Origin: Skermania sp. ID1734
GTDB lineage: Bacteria; Actinomycetota; Actinomycetes; Mycobacteriales; Mycobacteriaceae
Length of the DNA: 64,000 nt
Assembly (NCBI RefSeq): GCF_007489285.1
Contig: NZ_VLIY01000013.1
Coordinates: 1 to 64,000 of the forward strand
Reading direction: 5' to 3'
In this document: positions 1 to 8,979 of the stretch, one piece after another
Numbering within the stretch: position 1 is the first letter of the stretch
How the letters are laid out: each line of letters opens with the position of its first letter
Translations under genes and position numbers: made by a program
The notes under the pieces: generated by a model
What the model saw: only the letters and a program-made list of their open reading frames with translations
What the model was told of the DNA's origin: nothing
The model's database searches: none

Positions 1-163
1 CAGCCGAGCGGGCGTTCCACTCGGCGCCGCACACAGCGTCGGCATCGGCGGAGAGCAGTGCGTTGATCATGGTCTGCAGCAGCTCGCGCATCAGATCCGG
101 CGACGCGTCAGATAGGGCTTGGCCAAGCAGGCCTGCAGGGTCGACAATATGGGGTGCGGTCAT
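1..163 (-). CDS. IS256-family (mutator-type) transposase, N-terminal part only
   Basis: The minus strand reads from an ATG at 163-161 into an uninterrupted frame that leaves the window at base 1, giving about 54 residues. It starts MTAPHIVDPAGLLGQAL and continues with DLMRELLQTMINALLSADAD and VCGAEWNARS. This is the usual N-terminus of actinobacterial IS256/mutator transposases, DDE enzymes that move their own element. An AGGAG sits 8 bases before the ATG. The catalytic DDE residues lie outside the window, so intactness cannot be judged. The family call rests on the remembered N-terminal pattern. Confidence 0.82.
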   Translation of the reverse strand, partial: MTAPHIVDPAGLLGQALSDASPDLMRELLQTMINALLSADADAVCGAEWNARSA

Positions 164-290
164 CGCGATGACTCCTCGAGGATTCTTTAGACGGTTGACT
201 CGAAAGATCACGCGGTGGCCGCTCTACATCCGTCAACGACACGGATGTCGGAGACGATCTCGGCCACCGAGTTACACCACTCTATGGGGC
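1..290 (-). mobile_element. IS256-family insertion sequence, one end
   Basis: The element includes the transposase start (ATG at 163) and about 125 bases of leader. The minus strand at roughly 290-265 reads CCCATAGAGTGGTGTAACTC, which resembles the terminal inverted repeats of actinobacterial IS256 elements, so the outer end is placed near 290. The other end, and therefore any target duplication, is outside the window. The boundary is an inference, good to perhaps ten bases. Confidence 0.5.
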
Positions 291-1037
291 ACTACTGCGG
301 TGGCCACCTCCGCTCTGCTGTGCGTCCCGATGGTCTCGTGCGCGACGTCCAGGCTGACTGGATCGATCACCTGAGCAATCGCTGCCTCAATCCGGTCGAC
401 GACCTGCTACTGCTGCACGCGGTACCGCTTCAGCTCACCGGACGCGAACGCTGCTTAATTGCAACAAGACCCAACGATGTCCGGGTGGGTCCAGCAACGA
501 GCCGTCCACAAAGCACAACAGGTCCTCGCCCGGCTCGAAGCCGAGCATGCCGTTCTCGACCGGCTACGTCGCAAGCTCGCCGACACCCTCCTGCTTCGCA
601 CAGGCACACAGCGCCGACTCACCGCCGCCGAGCACAAAGTGGCGGGCGCCGCCGCCGAGCGGACCGCAGCGATCGCCCACGCGGCCGACACCGGTGCGGC
701 CGCCGAAGAGTTGTGCGCGGCTAAGACGCAGTGGAAGAACATCATTCATCGCACCAACGACTTGGCCGGACGCAAGCGAGCATTGGCGGCCGCGCGCGCA
801 GCCGTCGACAAAGCACAGAGGCTGTCGAGCATCACCCACGGACGGGGGCGGGTGTCGAACCAAGGGCGGTAGACATGAAGCGGGATTGACGACGGAAGTC
901 TCGACCGCAGCCGATGGACCTCAGCTCGCGACGCACGCCCGGCGAGGCCGGCGAACGTGTCTGTCGATGAATTGCCCCGAGCGCGGCGTCAACGTGCCGA
1001 GGCGCACGAACCGCGGTGAACCGGCGCGATCGAGATC
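291..1037. other. accessory stretch next to the IS end, no well supported gene
   Basis: These 750 bases lie between the IS256 end and the stop of the racemase gene. Several overlapping frames are open on both strands, as expected in GC-rich DNA. None has a recognisable domain, and none combines a good ribosome site with a convincing protein. One possible coding frame (459-872) is listed separately. The stretch could be the residue of older insertions or a degraded gene. Confidence 0.5.
459..872 (+). CDS. hypothetical alanine/arginine-rich protein, possibly coiled coil
   Basis: I do not recognise this 137-residue frame. It is rich in Ala, Arg, Glu and Leu, with a heptad-like stretch around QQVLARLEAEHAVLDRLRRK and a second Ala-rich helix near the C-terminus. 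A soluble helical or coiled-coil protein is therefore plausible. No Shine-Dalgarno is visible before the ATG at 459 or the alternative ATG at 477. It sits between an IS end and the racemase gene, and may be a fragment or a chance frame. Two other open frames overlap it on the plus strand and lack any better support. Confidence 0.25.
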   Translation: MQQDPTMSGWVQQRAVHKAQQVLARLEAEHAVLDRLRRKLADTLLLRTGTQRRLTAAEHKVAGAAAERTAAIAHAADTGAAAEELCAAKTQWKNIIHRTNDLAGRKRALAAARAAVDKAQRLSSITHGRGRVSNQGR

Positions 1038-2174
1038 TCAGCGCAGGGACGCGCGGTCGGTGATCCGCGCCAGCTGCTCGGTGGTGATGCCCCACCCGAC
1101 CAAAAGATCGCTGACCTGCTCGGCCGCGGAGCTATTCGGTGCGGGATGAGTCGTGGGGGTGCGTCCGAAGCGTGGCGCGGGAGCGGGCTGACGCAGGCCG
1201 TCGACCTCGATGAACGCATCGCGGGCCTGATTGTGCGGATGGTTGTGTACCTCCCACGGACTGAGCACCGGGGTGACGCAGGCGTCGGAGTCGGCGAACA
1301 ACAGCGCCCACTCGTCGCGGGTCCGCTCCTTGAAGCATCCTGCGATCCGTTGCCGTAGCGTATCCCACCCTGTGCGGTCCAGCTGGAACGGCAGGTCCGG
1401 GTCCTCGATCCCGAGAACGGCGAGCAGTTGCAGGAAGAAGGGGTATTCCACGCAACCGACCGCGACATATTCGCCATCGGCACATTCGTAGGTGTCGTAG
1501 AACGGGGCGGCGCCGTCGAGCAAGTTCTCGCCGCGCGGCTCGTTCCACAGACCGTTGGCGTGCATCCCGTGCATGAACGCGGTCAGCAGCGCGGAACCGT
1601 CGACCATTGCGGCGTCGACGACCTGGCCCAGGCCGGAGCGCTCCCGCTCGTAGAGGGCGCCGAGCACGCCGAGAGCGAGCAACATGCCGCCGCCGGCGAA
1701 GTCGCCAATGATATTGGCGGGCGGCACCGGGCGTTCCCCGGACCGGCCGACCAGCGACAGCGCACCGGACAGGGCGATGTAGTTGATGTCGTGCCCGGCG
1801 CGGGCGGCGAGCGGACCGGACTGACCCCAGCCGGTCATCCGGCCGTAGATCAGCCGCGGGTTACGCGCCAGCAGATCGTCCGGGCCGATACCCAGGCGTT
1901 CGGCCACTCCCGGACGCATCCCCTCCACGAAAACATCAGCGGCGTCGACCAGGGCGCAGAGTGTCGCGTGGTCGTCGGGGTCTTTGACGTTGAGCCGAAT
2001 CGTGTGCTTGCCGCGGTCGAGTGGGCCGTCGGGCGGGGTCAGCCCGTCACCGTTGCCGCCCTCGCGCTCGACCCGCACCACCTCGGCGCCGAGATCGGCC
2101 AACATCATGCAGCCGAACGGCGCCGGCGCGAGCCCAGCCAGTTCGACCACCTTCACACCGTGCAGCGGGCCCAT
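1038..2174 (-). CDS. mcr: CaiB/BaiF CoA-transferase family protein, alpha-methylacyl-CoA racemase-like
   Basis: This is a 378-residue protein of the family III CoA-transferase fold. Alpha-methylacyl-CoA racemase interconverts (2R)- and (2S)-methyl acyl-CoA so that 2-methyl-branched chains can enter beta-oxidation. The N-terminal motif HGVKVVELAGLAPAPF and the block GRMTGWGQSG fit. His128 (in AGHDINY) and Asp158 (in IIGDFAGG) fall almost exactly where the M. tuberculosis racemase has its catalytic His126/Asp156 pair. The start ATG at 2174 overlaps the TGA of the acyl-CoA dehydrogenase by one base, implying translational coupling. A formyl- or succinyl-CoA transferase of the same family is the alternative, but the conserved His/Asp pair favours the racemase. 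Confidence 0.85.
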   Translation of the reverse strand: MGPLHGVKVVELAGLAPAPFGCMMLADLGAEVVRVEREGGNGDGLTPPDGPLDRGKHTIRLNVKDPDDHATLCALVDAADVFVEGMRPGVAERLGIGPDDLLARNPRLIYGRMTGWGQSGPLAARAGHDINYIALSGALSLVGRSGERPVPPANIIGDFAGGGMLLALGVLGALYERERSGLGQVVDAAMVDGSALLTAFMHGMHANGLWNEPRGENLLDGAAPFYDTYECADGEYVAVGCVEYPFFLQLLAVLGIEDPDLPFQLDRTGWDTLRQRIAGCFKERTRDEWALLFADSDACVTPVLSPWEVHNHPHNQARDAFIEVDGLRQPAPAPRFGRTPTTHPAPNSSAAEQVSDLLVGWGITTEQLARITDRASLR

Positions 2175-3316
2175 CACAGGCTCCGTCCGATGATCATCTT
2201 CATGATCTCGTTGGTGCCGCCGTAGATCTTCTGGATCCGCGAATCGGTCCACAGCCGCGAGATCGGGTATTCGGCCATGTATCCGTAACCACCGAACAGC
2301 TGCAGGCAGTCGTCGGCGACTTTGCACTGCTGCTCGGTGAGCCACCACTTGGCCTTGGCGGCCGTGGGGATGTCGAGCTCACCGTTGGTGTGCTTGGTCA
2401 CGCAGTCGTCGAGGAAGGTCCACGCGATGGACTTGATGGTGTCGACCTCGGCGAGCGTGAACTGAGTGTTCTGGAATTTGACGATCGGCTTACCGAAGGC
2501 TTCGCGTTCTTTGGCGTAGCTCAGGGTGAGCTCGACAGTCTTCTCGATCGCGGCGGCCGCGGCCACCGCGAGGATCAGTCGTTCCTGGGGAAGCTGGGTC
2601 ATGAGCTGCATGAAACCCATGCCCTCGGCGAAGCCGAGCAGGTTCGACTGCGGTACCCGCACGTCGTCGAAGAAGAGCTCACAGGTGTCTTGACCGTGCT
2701 GGCCGACCTTTTCCAGGTTTCGTCCGCGCCGGAAGCCGGCACGGTCGGTTTCGACTGCGATGATCGACACGGTGTCGGCGCCCTTGCCTTCGGACGTCTT
2801 GGCCGCCACCAGGACCAAATCGGCCAAGAAGCCGTTGGAAATGAAGGTTTTGGCTCCACTGATGACGTAGTCGTCGCCATCCTTGGTCGCCTTGGTCTTG
2901 ATGTTCTGCAGATCCGAACCCGTGCCCGGCTCGGTCATGGCGATAGCGGAGACGATGTCGCCGCTACACATGCCCGGCAGCCACCGCTGCTTCTGCTCAT
3001 CGGTGCCGTATGCGTTGATGTAGTGCGAGATGATCCCGCTGTGCAGCGGGATGCCCAGGCTCGGTGACAGCGCGCGAACCTGCTCGATGGTGACCACCGC
3101 TTCGTGGCGGAAGTCGCCGCCACCGCCGCCGTATTCCTCGGGCAGGCTCAGGCCGAGCAGGCCGAGCTCGCCCGCGGCCCCCCAGACTTCGCGGTCGACG
3201 TGGTGCTGCCTGTTCCAGCGATCTTCATTGGGGGCGCATTCCTTCTCGAAGAACCGCCGCGCCAAATCGGCAAGCGCGTCCAGATCCTCATTCATCCACG
3301 GTGAGCGGTGGGCCAC
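2174..3316 (-). CDS. acyl-CoA dehydrogenase, long-chain/isovaleryl-like subgroup
   Basis: This 380-residue flavoenzyme introduces the 2,3 double bond into an acyl-CoA and passes electrons to ETF. The FAD-binding blocks AMTEPGTGSDLQ and FISNGFLAD are present, with QLFGGYGYM near the end. The C-terminal motif is YGGTNEIMK, so the catalytic Glu of the YEGT position is absent. Instead a glutamate in helix G (VELTLSYAKERE) is in the right place, as in long-chain and isovaleryl-CoA dehydrogenases. I chose the GTG at 3316 because GAAGGAG lies five bases before it; an ATG six codons upstream would put that site inside the gene. The gene is followed directly by the coupled racemase and preceded by the AraC regulator on the same strand. 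Confidence 0.9.
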   Translation of the reverse strand: MAHRSPWMNEDLDALADLARRFFEKECAPNEDRWNRQHHVDREVWGAAGELGLLGLSLPEEYGGGGGDFRHEAVVTIEQVRALSPSLGIPLHSGIISHYINAYGTDEQKQRWLPGMCSGDIVSAIAMTEPGTGSDLQNIKTKATKDGDDYVISGAKTFISNGFLADLVLVAAKTSEGKGADTVSIIAVETDRAGFRRGRNLEKVGQHGQDTCELFFDDVRVPQSNLLGFAEGMGFMQLMTQLPQERLILAVAAAAAIEKTVELTLSYAKEREAFGKPIVKFQNTQFTLAEVDTIKSIAWTFLDDCVTKHTNGELDIPTAAKAKWWLTEQQCKVADDCLQLFGGYGYMAEYPISRLWTDSRIQKIYGGTNEIMKMIIGRSL

Positions 3317-3435
3317 GGGAACTCCTTCGTTCATATCCGGTTCCCAACGATGCTTGCTCGTGGTGGCGCCGCGGGCGATGATCGTGACGAGCAGATGCTT
3401 GACCGCAACGCTCGAGTACGCCGACGGGGTCGAGG

Positions 3436-4473
3436 TCAGCGTTGGTACGCGCTTGGCGGGTCGCCGGTCCAGCGGCTGAAGGCCCGGGAGAACGCGCTCG
3501 GCTCGGAAAAACCGAGCCGACGCGAAAGTGCCGCGATCGTCTCCTCGCCACGCACGAGGCTCGTCACGGCGGCATCACGCAGGATGCGCTCCTTGATCTC
3601 GCGGGATGAGGTGCCTTCCTCGCGGAGCTTGCGCCGCAGCGTCTGCGGGCTCATCGCGAGATCGGCGGCCAAGTCGTCGACGCTGGGCCACTCGCCGGTG
3701 AGGCCGCGTTCCAGCAGTCGGCGTACTTGCCCGGTCACCGTGGTAGCTGTCCCGGTGCGGGTGAGCACAGCGGCAGGCACGTCGCTGAGAAAGGTGAGCA
3801 GCTCGTCCTCGTCGCGAACCAAGGGCGCGTCCAGGAGGTCTGCTCCGAAGACCAAAGCGGGCCGCGGAGCGGAAAACCGCACCTGTGCGCCGAAGATCAG
3901 GTCATAGTCGCTGTTATCGGGCACCGCCGGATACGGCACCTCGACGCGGCGCAAGGGCATTCTCTGACCTAGTCCCCAGGCGATATAGCGGTGCACTGAG
4001 AGCAGCAGGATATCGACGAGTATGTCGACAGGTACGGCGATCGCACTGATATCGAACTCGAGCCGCGCCTCGTCGCCGACCTCGACGATCTCGAGCGGTG
4101 GAAGACCGGGTAGCGACCGGTGGAAGGTCTTGGCGCGCTGGATCGCCGCCCGCAGCGTGGGCGCGCTGATCAGCCCGAAGCACAGCAACCGAAAAGTCCC
4201 CAGTGGCACCGGACGCAGGCCGAAACCGAGCAGTTCGTCGTCGGTAGTACGCCACAACCGGTTGAAGAGGCTGGTTATCTGTTCGAGAGTGACCCGGGCC
4301 CGGCCTTGGGCGAGCAGATCGAGGGATATCCCAGCCTCGTCCATCATCGATGCCACGTCCCAGCCCCGGCGCGCGGCGACGTCCAGCAGTGCCTGGACGC
4401 GGGTGATCGGCAGGGTGTAACCGGGGGATGTGTAGCCGGGGGATTCGGAATGCACGGACCAGACCGTACACAT
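3436..4473 (-). CDS. AraC-family transcriptional regulator with arabinose-binding-like N-terminal domain
   Basis: The protein has about 345 residues. The N-terminal two thirds resemble the AraC_binding/'arabinose_bd' domain found in regulators of lipid-degradation genes. The C-terminal 90 residues contain the two helix-turn-helix motifs (SVDDLAADLAMSPQTLRRKL and IAALSRRLGFSEPSAFSRAF, ending FSRWTGDPPSAYQ). It lies between the minus-strand dehydrogenase/racemase pair and the divergent plus-strand beta-oxidation run, so it is the obvious candidate regulator of both. The first residues carry a repeated SPGYT encoded by a 15-base duplication, which makes the exact start uncertain; a GTG at 4452 is a possible alternative. 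Confidence 0.88.
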   Translation of the reverse strand: MCTVWSVHSESPGYTSPGYTLPITRVQALLDVAARRGWDVASMMDEAGISLDLLAQGRARVTLEQITSLFNRLWRTTDDELLGFGLRPVPLGTFRLLCFGLISAPTLRAAIQRAKTFHRSLPGLPPLEIVEVGDEARLEFDISAIAVPVDILVDILLLSVHRYIAWGLGQRMPLRRVEVPYPAVPDNSDYDLIFGAQVRFSAPRPALVFGADLLDAPLVRDEDELLTFLSDVPAAVLTRTGTATTVTGQVRRLLERGLTGEWPSVDDLAADLAMSPQTLRRKLREEGTSSREIKERILRDAAVTSLVRGEETIAALSRRLGFSEPSAFSRAFSRWTGDPPSAYQR

Positions 4474-4607
4474 TCCATTCGCACCCGCTCCGCGCGGTGA
4501 TGAGCGTTTCGGTCAACGAACCGAGAGGAACGATCATCGCCTCGGACACCGCCAGCTCCTTACCGTCGAGACAGGCAATGCCCAACGACGCGCACAGGAG
4601 TTACACC

Positions 4608-5474
4608 GTGGCCGAAAACGAGGGATTCAACCTCGACCGCCTTGATGTTTGGGGCGAAGAGCAGAAGTTCGAGGTCGACCGCGACCGCACCATCGCCTAC
4701 GCCGAGGCCACCAACGATCCGATCGCCCAGCACCTGGACGGCACCTACGCGCCCCCGGTCTTCGCGGTCGTACCCGCCATGGTGATGATGGCTGATGCCA
4801 CCATGTCGGTGGTACCCGACGAGCTCATGCTGCGAATCCTGCACGGCGAGCACGACTTCCGGCTGTATCGGCCGATCGTTCCCGGCGAGACGCTGACCGT
4901 GCGCGCCAAGCCGGTCGGCATCGAGGGCAAGTCCTCCGGTGTCGTGGTGACTACGTTGCTCGAAACCCGCGACTCGCAGGGCGAGCTGGTCAACGAGCAG
5001 TACTTCATCGGCTTCTTCCGTGGCGGAAAGTTCGACGGCTCCCTCGGGGTCACCAGTCCGGAACACGGTTTCGACGAGGCCCTGCGCGACCGGGCGCCGG
5101 ATTACACGGTCGCCCAGACCTTCGACGCCGATCAGACCTTCCGCTACAGCGAACCGGCGGGCGATCCGATGCCCATCCACCTCGACGACGAGTTCGCCAA
5201 GGCAATGGGCCTGCCCGGCATCATTATTCACGGGCTGTGCACGATCGCCTTTACCTCGCACGCGCTGATCAACCAGTTCGGCGAGGGCGATCCGACCAAG
5301 CTGAAGCGACTCGCAGTGCGGCTGACCAAGCCCGCGCGCCCCAGCGAGACCATCACCACCACTGTGTGGCGCCGCGACGATGTCGACGGCCGCCAGGTCT
5401 ACGCCTACGAAACCGCTGGCGACGAGAGCCCCGGCAAGTTCGTGATCACCGATGGCCTGGCCGAGTTCGCCTGA
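4608..5474 (+). CDS. MaoC-type double hot-dog enoyl-CoA hydratase/dehydratase
   Basis: The 288-residue protein has two hot-dog domains. The second carries the hydratase 2 motif, [18 protein letters not shown], followed by PGIIIHG, with the Asp and His expected to activate water. The first carries a degenerate counterpart around [12 protein letters not shown]. Such enzymes hydrate trans-2-enoyl-CoA to (3R)-hydroxyacyl-CoA. I chose the GTG at 4608 because AGGAG precedes it by seven bases; the frame is open further upstream, but without a ribosome site. It is the first gene of the plus-strand run, 31 bases ahead of the thiolase. The acyl substrate cannot be read from sequence. Confidence 0.88.
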   Translation: MAENEGFNLDRLDVWGEEQKFEVDRDRTIAYAEATNDPIAQHLDGTYAPPVFAVVPAMVMMADATMSVVPDELMLRILHGEHDFRLYRPIVPGETLTVRAKPVGIEGKSSGVVVTTLLETRDSQGELVNEQYFIGFFRGGKFDGSLGVTSPEHGFDEALRDRAPDYTVAQTFDADQTFRYSEPAGDPMPIHLDDEFAKAMGLPGIIIHGLCTIAFTSHALINQFGEGDPTKLKRLAVRLTKPARPSETITTTVWRRDDVDGRQVYAYETAGDESPGKFVITDGLAEFA

Positions 5475-5505
5475 TCTCGATTCGTACCAATCCAAGGAGT
5501 CTTTT

Positions 5506-6705
5506 ATGTCCAATCGTGTGTTCGTCGTCGGCGTCGGCATGACGAAATTCGAGAAGCCGGGCCGCCGGGAAGGCTGGGACTACCCGGCCATGGCACTCGA
5601 GGCGGGCACGGCCGCGCTATCCGATGCCGGCATCGAGTACAGCAAAGTGCAAGAGGCCGCCGTGGGCTTCTGCTACGGCGATTCCACCAGCGGTCAGCGG
5701 GCCGTCTACGAGCTCGGCATGACCGGCATCCCGGTCGTCAATGTCAACAACAACTGCTCGACCGGCACCACCGCCCTGTACCTGGCGGCTCGCGCCATTC
5801 GCGGCGGGATGGCCGACTGCGCGCTGGCCCTGGGCTTCGAGAAGATGCAATCGGGTTCGCTGGAGGCCGGCTACACCGATCGCGAGCAGCCGTTGCTGCG
5901 TCACATCGACGCGCTGGCCGGTCTGCGTGATTTCGCGATGCCGGTGGCACCGTGGATGTTCGCCACCGCCGGGGTCGAGCACATGGAGCGCTACGGGTCC
6001 ACCCCTGAGCACCATGCCAAGATCGCCGAGAAGAACCACCGGCACTCGGTGAACAACCCGTACGCACAGTTCCAGGACGCGTACACCCTCGAGGAAATCC
6101 AGAACGCGAAGATGGTGTACGAGCCGCTGGGCCTGACCCGGCTGATGTGTTCGCCCACTTCTGACGGCTCCGGCGCGGCGGTGCTAGCCAGCGAGAGATT
6201 CGTCGACGAGCACGGTCTCGGCGACCGGGCGATCGAAATCGTCGGCCAGTCGATGGTCACCGACCTCGAGACCACTTTCACCGCCAAGACCGCGCGTGCC
6301 ATCGTCGGTTACGACATGAGCGCGGCCGCCGCGCAGAACGTCTACGAGCAGGCCGGCATTGGCCCCGAGGACGTAGACGTCATCGAGCTGCACGACTGCT
6401 TCGCGCCCAATGAACTGCTTACCTATGAGGCACTGGGGCTCGCGGCCGAGGGTGAGGGCCACAAGCTGATCGACAACGGCGACACCACCTACGGCGGCCG
6501 CTGGGTGGTCAACCCCTCCGGCGGCCTCATTTCCAAGGGCCACCCGCTCGGCGCGACCGGTCTGGCGCAGTGCGCCGAGATGACCTGGCAGCTGCGCGGC
6601 GACGCCGACGCCCGCCAGGTGCCCGACGCGAAGGTCGCCCTGGCCCACAACATCGGACTGGGTGGCGCGGCCTTCGTGACTGCCTACCGTCCGGCCAACC
6701 GCTGA
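5506..6705 (+). CDS. SCP-x type thiolase (lipid-transfer protein family)
   Basis: The 399-residue protein is a thiolase of the sterol carrier protein X branch. The nucleophilic Cys84 lies in [14 protein letters not shown]. The family hallmark [12 protein letters not shown] and the catalytic His in [11 protein letters not shown] follow. These enzymes cleave 3-ketoacyl-CoA to acetyl-CoA or, with 2-methyl substrates, propionyl-CoA. Some homologues (Ltp2-like) act as aldolases on sterol side chains. AAGGAG sits before the ATG at 5506. The context of MaoC hydratase, SDRs and racemase favours a thiolytic role on a branched or bulky acyl-CoA. Confidence 0.88.
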   Translation: MSNRVFVVGVGMTKFEKPGRREGWDYPAMALEAGTAALSDAGIEYSKVQEAAVGFCYGDSTSGQRAVYELGMTGIPVVNVNNNCSTGTTALYLAARAIRGGMADCALALGFEKMQSGSLEAGYTDREQPLLRHIDALAGLRDFAMPVAPWMFATAGVEHMERYGSTPEHHAKIAEKNHRHSVNNPYAQFQDAYTLEEIQNAKMVYEPLGLTRLMCSPTSDGSGAAVLASERFVDEHGLGDRAIEIVGQSMVTDLETTFTAKTARAIVGYDMSAAAAQNVYEQAGIGPEDVDVIELHDCFAPNELLTYEALGLAAEGEGHKLIDNGDTTYGGRWVVNPSGGLISKGHPLGATGLAQCAEMTWQLRGDADARQVPDAKVALAHNIGLGGAAFVTAYRPANR

Positions 6706-6753
6706 ACCACAGCGGCGGCATTCCGTAATAACACGCACAAAAGGAGAAATTCA

Positions 6754-7185
6754 ATGGCCAAGGTGACCATCAGTAAGGACATTGCCGCACCGCAGGAGAA
6801 GGTGTGGGAACTGCTCGCCAATCCTGCGCGCTTCGAGGAATGGCTGACCCTGCACACGAAGTGGAAGTCGGAGCCGCCGACCGAGCTCGCCGTCGGCTCA
6901 AAGATGTCGGAAGTGCTGACCATCATGGGCATGGCCAACACCATCGACTTCACCATCGACACCTACGAGCCGCCGAACACCCTGAGCATGTCGGGTGTCG
7001 GCATGGCGGGCGCGAAGATCACCCTCACCCTGTCGGTCGAGGCGGCGGGCGATGGCTCGAAGGTGACCATCGAGACCGAGTTCATCAGCGCGATGATGGT
7101 CGGCGCCATCGCCGGTGCGATCGAGCGCGCGTCCGCCAAGGAGATCGAAGCGTCGCTCGAGAAGTTCCAGTCGCTCGTCGCCTGA
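6754..7185 (+). CDS. SRPBCC-fold (polyketide cyclase/dehydratase-like) protein
   Basis: The protein has 143 residues and starts MAKVTISKDIAAPQEKVWEL, the usual beginning of the START/SRPBCC helix-grip fold, which encloses hydrophobic ligands. PARFEEWLTLHTKW also fits this family. Its C-terminal helix is amphipathic (SAKEIEASLEKFQSLVA). No catalytic residues can be assigned. A strong AAAGGAG precedes the ATG. It lies inside the catabolic run, 48 bases after the thiolase and 33 before the SDR. Binding or carrying the pathway's lipid intermediate is possible but unproven. Confidence 0.82.
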   Translation: MAKVTISKDIAAPQEKVWELLANPARFEEWLTLHTKWKSEPPTELAVGSKMSEVLTIMGMANTIDFTIDTYEPPNTLSMSGVGMAGAKITLTLSVEAAGDGSKVTIETEFISAMMVGAIAGAIERASAKEIEASLEKFQSLVA

Positions 7186-7218
7186 GTCAACGACTTCACC
7201 TCGAACTAGGAGATAGAA

Positions 7219-8106
7219 ATGGGTTCAATGGAGAACCGGGTCGCCGTCGTCACCGGTGCCGGTCGCGGTATCGGTCGTGAGCACGCTCTGCTGCTGGCCA
7301 AGGAAGGCGTCAAAGTCGTGGTCAACGACCTCGGCGGCGCCAACGACGGTAGCGGCAGCGATGCCGGGCCTGCCCAGCAGGTGGCTGACGAGATCATCGC
7401 CGCCGGTGGGCAGGCGGTGGCCAATACCGACAACATCGGCACCTGGGCGGGCGCCAAAGCGCTCGTCGACCAGGCGCTCTCGGAGTTCGGCGGCCTCGAC
7501 ATCGTGGTGAACAACGCGGGCATCCTGCGTGACGCCTTCATCGCCGGCATGGACGAATCGCAGTGGGACTCGGTCATCGCGGTGCACCTGAAGGGCCACT
7601 TCTCGGTTTTGCATCACGCTGCGGTGTTCTGGAAGGAACAGACCAAGGCCGGTAAGACGGTCAAGGCGTCGGTGATCAATACCGCCTCGGCATCGGGCAC
7701 CTTCATGCCCAACGCGGGCCAGGCCAATTACGGTGCGGCCAAGGCCGGTATCGCCGCCCTGACCGAGGTCGCGGCGCTGGAGCTGGAGCGTTACGGCGTG
7801 CGCGTCAACGCGATCGCGCCGGTCGCGCGTACCCGCCTCACTCTCGCGACGCCGGGCATGAGCGCGATGTTCGAAGAAGAGGTCCCCGAGGGTGAGTTCG
7901 ATGCCTTCAGTCCGGCCAATATCGCTCCGATCATGGCCTACCTGGCCAGTGACGAGTGCACGTTGACCGGCAAGGTGCTCGCGGTACAGGGCGGCGCGGT
8001 GTCGCTGCTGCGCGGTTGGTCGGTCGTGGAGACGGTGGAAACCGACGGTCCGTGGTCGCTGGAGAAACTGCCCGCCCAGCTGAATCCGTGGAGTGCCGCG
8101 GAATGA
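7219..8106 (+). CDS. short-chain dehydrogenase, 3-hydroxyacyl-CoA dehydrogenase type
   Basis: The protein has 295 residues. The Rossmann motif TGAGRGIGREHAL, the NNAGIL motif and the active-site Ser (NTASASGTF) and Tyr/Lys (NYGAAKAG) are all present. The KVVVNDLGGANDGSG block after the second strand resembles the dehydrogenase domain of the peroxisomal multifunctional enzyme (17-beta-HSD4 type). That enzyme oxidises the (3R)-hydroxyacyl-CoA produced by a MaoC hydratase. AGGAG precedes the ATG at 7219. The stop overlaps the next start as ATGA, indicating coupled translation with the hydrolase. Confidence 0.9.
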   Translation: MGSMENRVAVVTGAGRGIGREHALLLAKEGVKVVVNDLGGANDGSGSDAGPAQQVADEIIAAGGQAVANTDNIGTWAGAKALVDQALSEFGGLDIVVNNAGILRDAFIAGMDESQWDSVIAVHLKGHFSVLHHAAVFWKEQTKAGKTVKASVINTASASGTFMPNAGQANYGAAKAGIAALTEVAALELERYGVRVNAIAPVARTRLTLATPGMSAMFEEEVPEGEFDAFSPANIAPIMAYLASDECTLTGKVLAVQGGAVSLLRGWSVVETVETDGPWSLEKLPAQLNPWSAAE

Positions 8107-8960
8107 TCGGCGAGCGTCGCGCCCGGTACGCGGGGTATGGGACGCGTGAGCTGTTCGTCGACGGGAGGGGGCCGAAGCTCGTGCTGGTGCACGGCTTCGG
8201 TCACCCAGCCGACTGTTGGCGTCCGGTGCTGCAACGGTGTGAACGCGCCGGCCAGGCAGCGGTCGCGCTGGATCTGCCGGGGTTCGGCGCGGCCGACGCG
8301 CTGGCGCCGGGTCTGCTGATTCCGCAGCTGGTCCGCTTTCTCGACGCGGCGGTGCGCGAGCACGCCGGTAGCGGGTCGGTGGTGCTCGCGGGCAATTCGC
8401 TCGGCGCCGTCACCGCGGTCCAACTGCTCGACTCCGTGCCGGGTGTGCCCGTCTCCGGTCTGGTCGCGCTGGACATGGCAGGCGAGCATTGGGCGCCGCT
8501 GGTCCGCGCCGTCGCGCGCGGTAACTGGACGCTGCTACGACTGCTCGCCGCCCTTCCCGCGCCGACGCGATTACGGGTCCGCGTCGGTGATGTGTTCGCC
8601 GGCATGATGCTGTACGGGGATCGGCGTGCCTTGGATCCAGAACTGGTGCGGCACTTGAGTTCCCAGATCGGACGCACAGTGTCGGCGAACGGCCTGATCG
8701 AGGTGGGCATCCTGTTCAAGAAAGAGGCCGAGTCGCTGCCGCTGCCGACCCGGATCGACTGCCCGACCGTGATCGTTCACGGCCGCAAGGATCGGCTCGT
8801 AGCACCCGCGACCAGTCGGGCGCTGCACGCGGCCATCCCGGGCAGCCAGTTTCTGACCCTCGACGGTATCGGCCACTGCCCGCATCTGGACGCCCCCGAC
8901 ACCGTGACCGCACTGGCACTCGACCTCGTGGCGGCCGCAGGCCGATCCGAACCAGCTTGA
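8103..8960 (+). CDS. alpha/beta hydrolase
   Basis: The 285-residue protein has a complete hydrolase triad: HGFG oxyanion loop, nucleophile Ser in LAGNSLGA, acid in HGRKDRLV and His in GIGHCPHLD. The ATG lies within the ATGA overlap with the SDR stop, which fixes the start. It resembles small-molecule esterases and meta-cleavage or acyl hydrolases. In this cluster it could release an acyl group from CoA or an ester, or open a ring. The sequence does not decide between these. Confidence 0.85.
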   Translation: MIGERRARYAGYGTRELFVDGRGPKLVLVHGFGHPADCWRPVLQRCERAGQAAVALDLPGFGAADALAPGLLIPQLVRFLDAAVREHAGSGSVVLAGNSLGAVTAVQLLDSVPGVPVSGLVALDMAGEHWAPLVRAVARGNWTLLRLLAALPAPTRLRVRVGDVFAGMMLYGDRRALDPELVRHLSSQIGRTVSANGLIEVGILFKKEAESLPLPTRIDCPTVIVHGRKDRLVAPATSRALHAAIPGSQFLTLDGIGHCPHLDAPDTVTALALDLVAAAGRSEPA

Positions 8961-8979
8961 ATATCAGAGGAGAGGGGCA

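Noticed and set aside
215-724. 169-codon plus-strand frame behind the IS element
   Set aside because: It begins inside the IS end, becomes Arg/Pro-rich low complexity and overlaps the slightly more protein-like 459-872 frame.
4495-4530. Inverted repeat TCGGT-CAACGA-ACCGA upstream of the MaoC gene as an operator
   Set aside because: Five-base arms are too short to stand out in GC-rich DNA, and no known regulator pattern matches.
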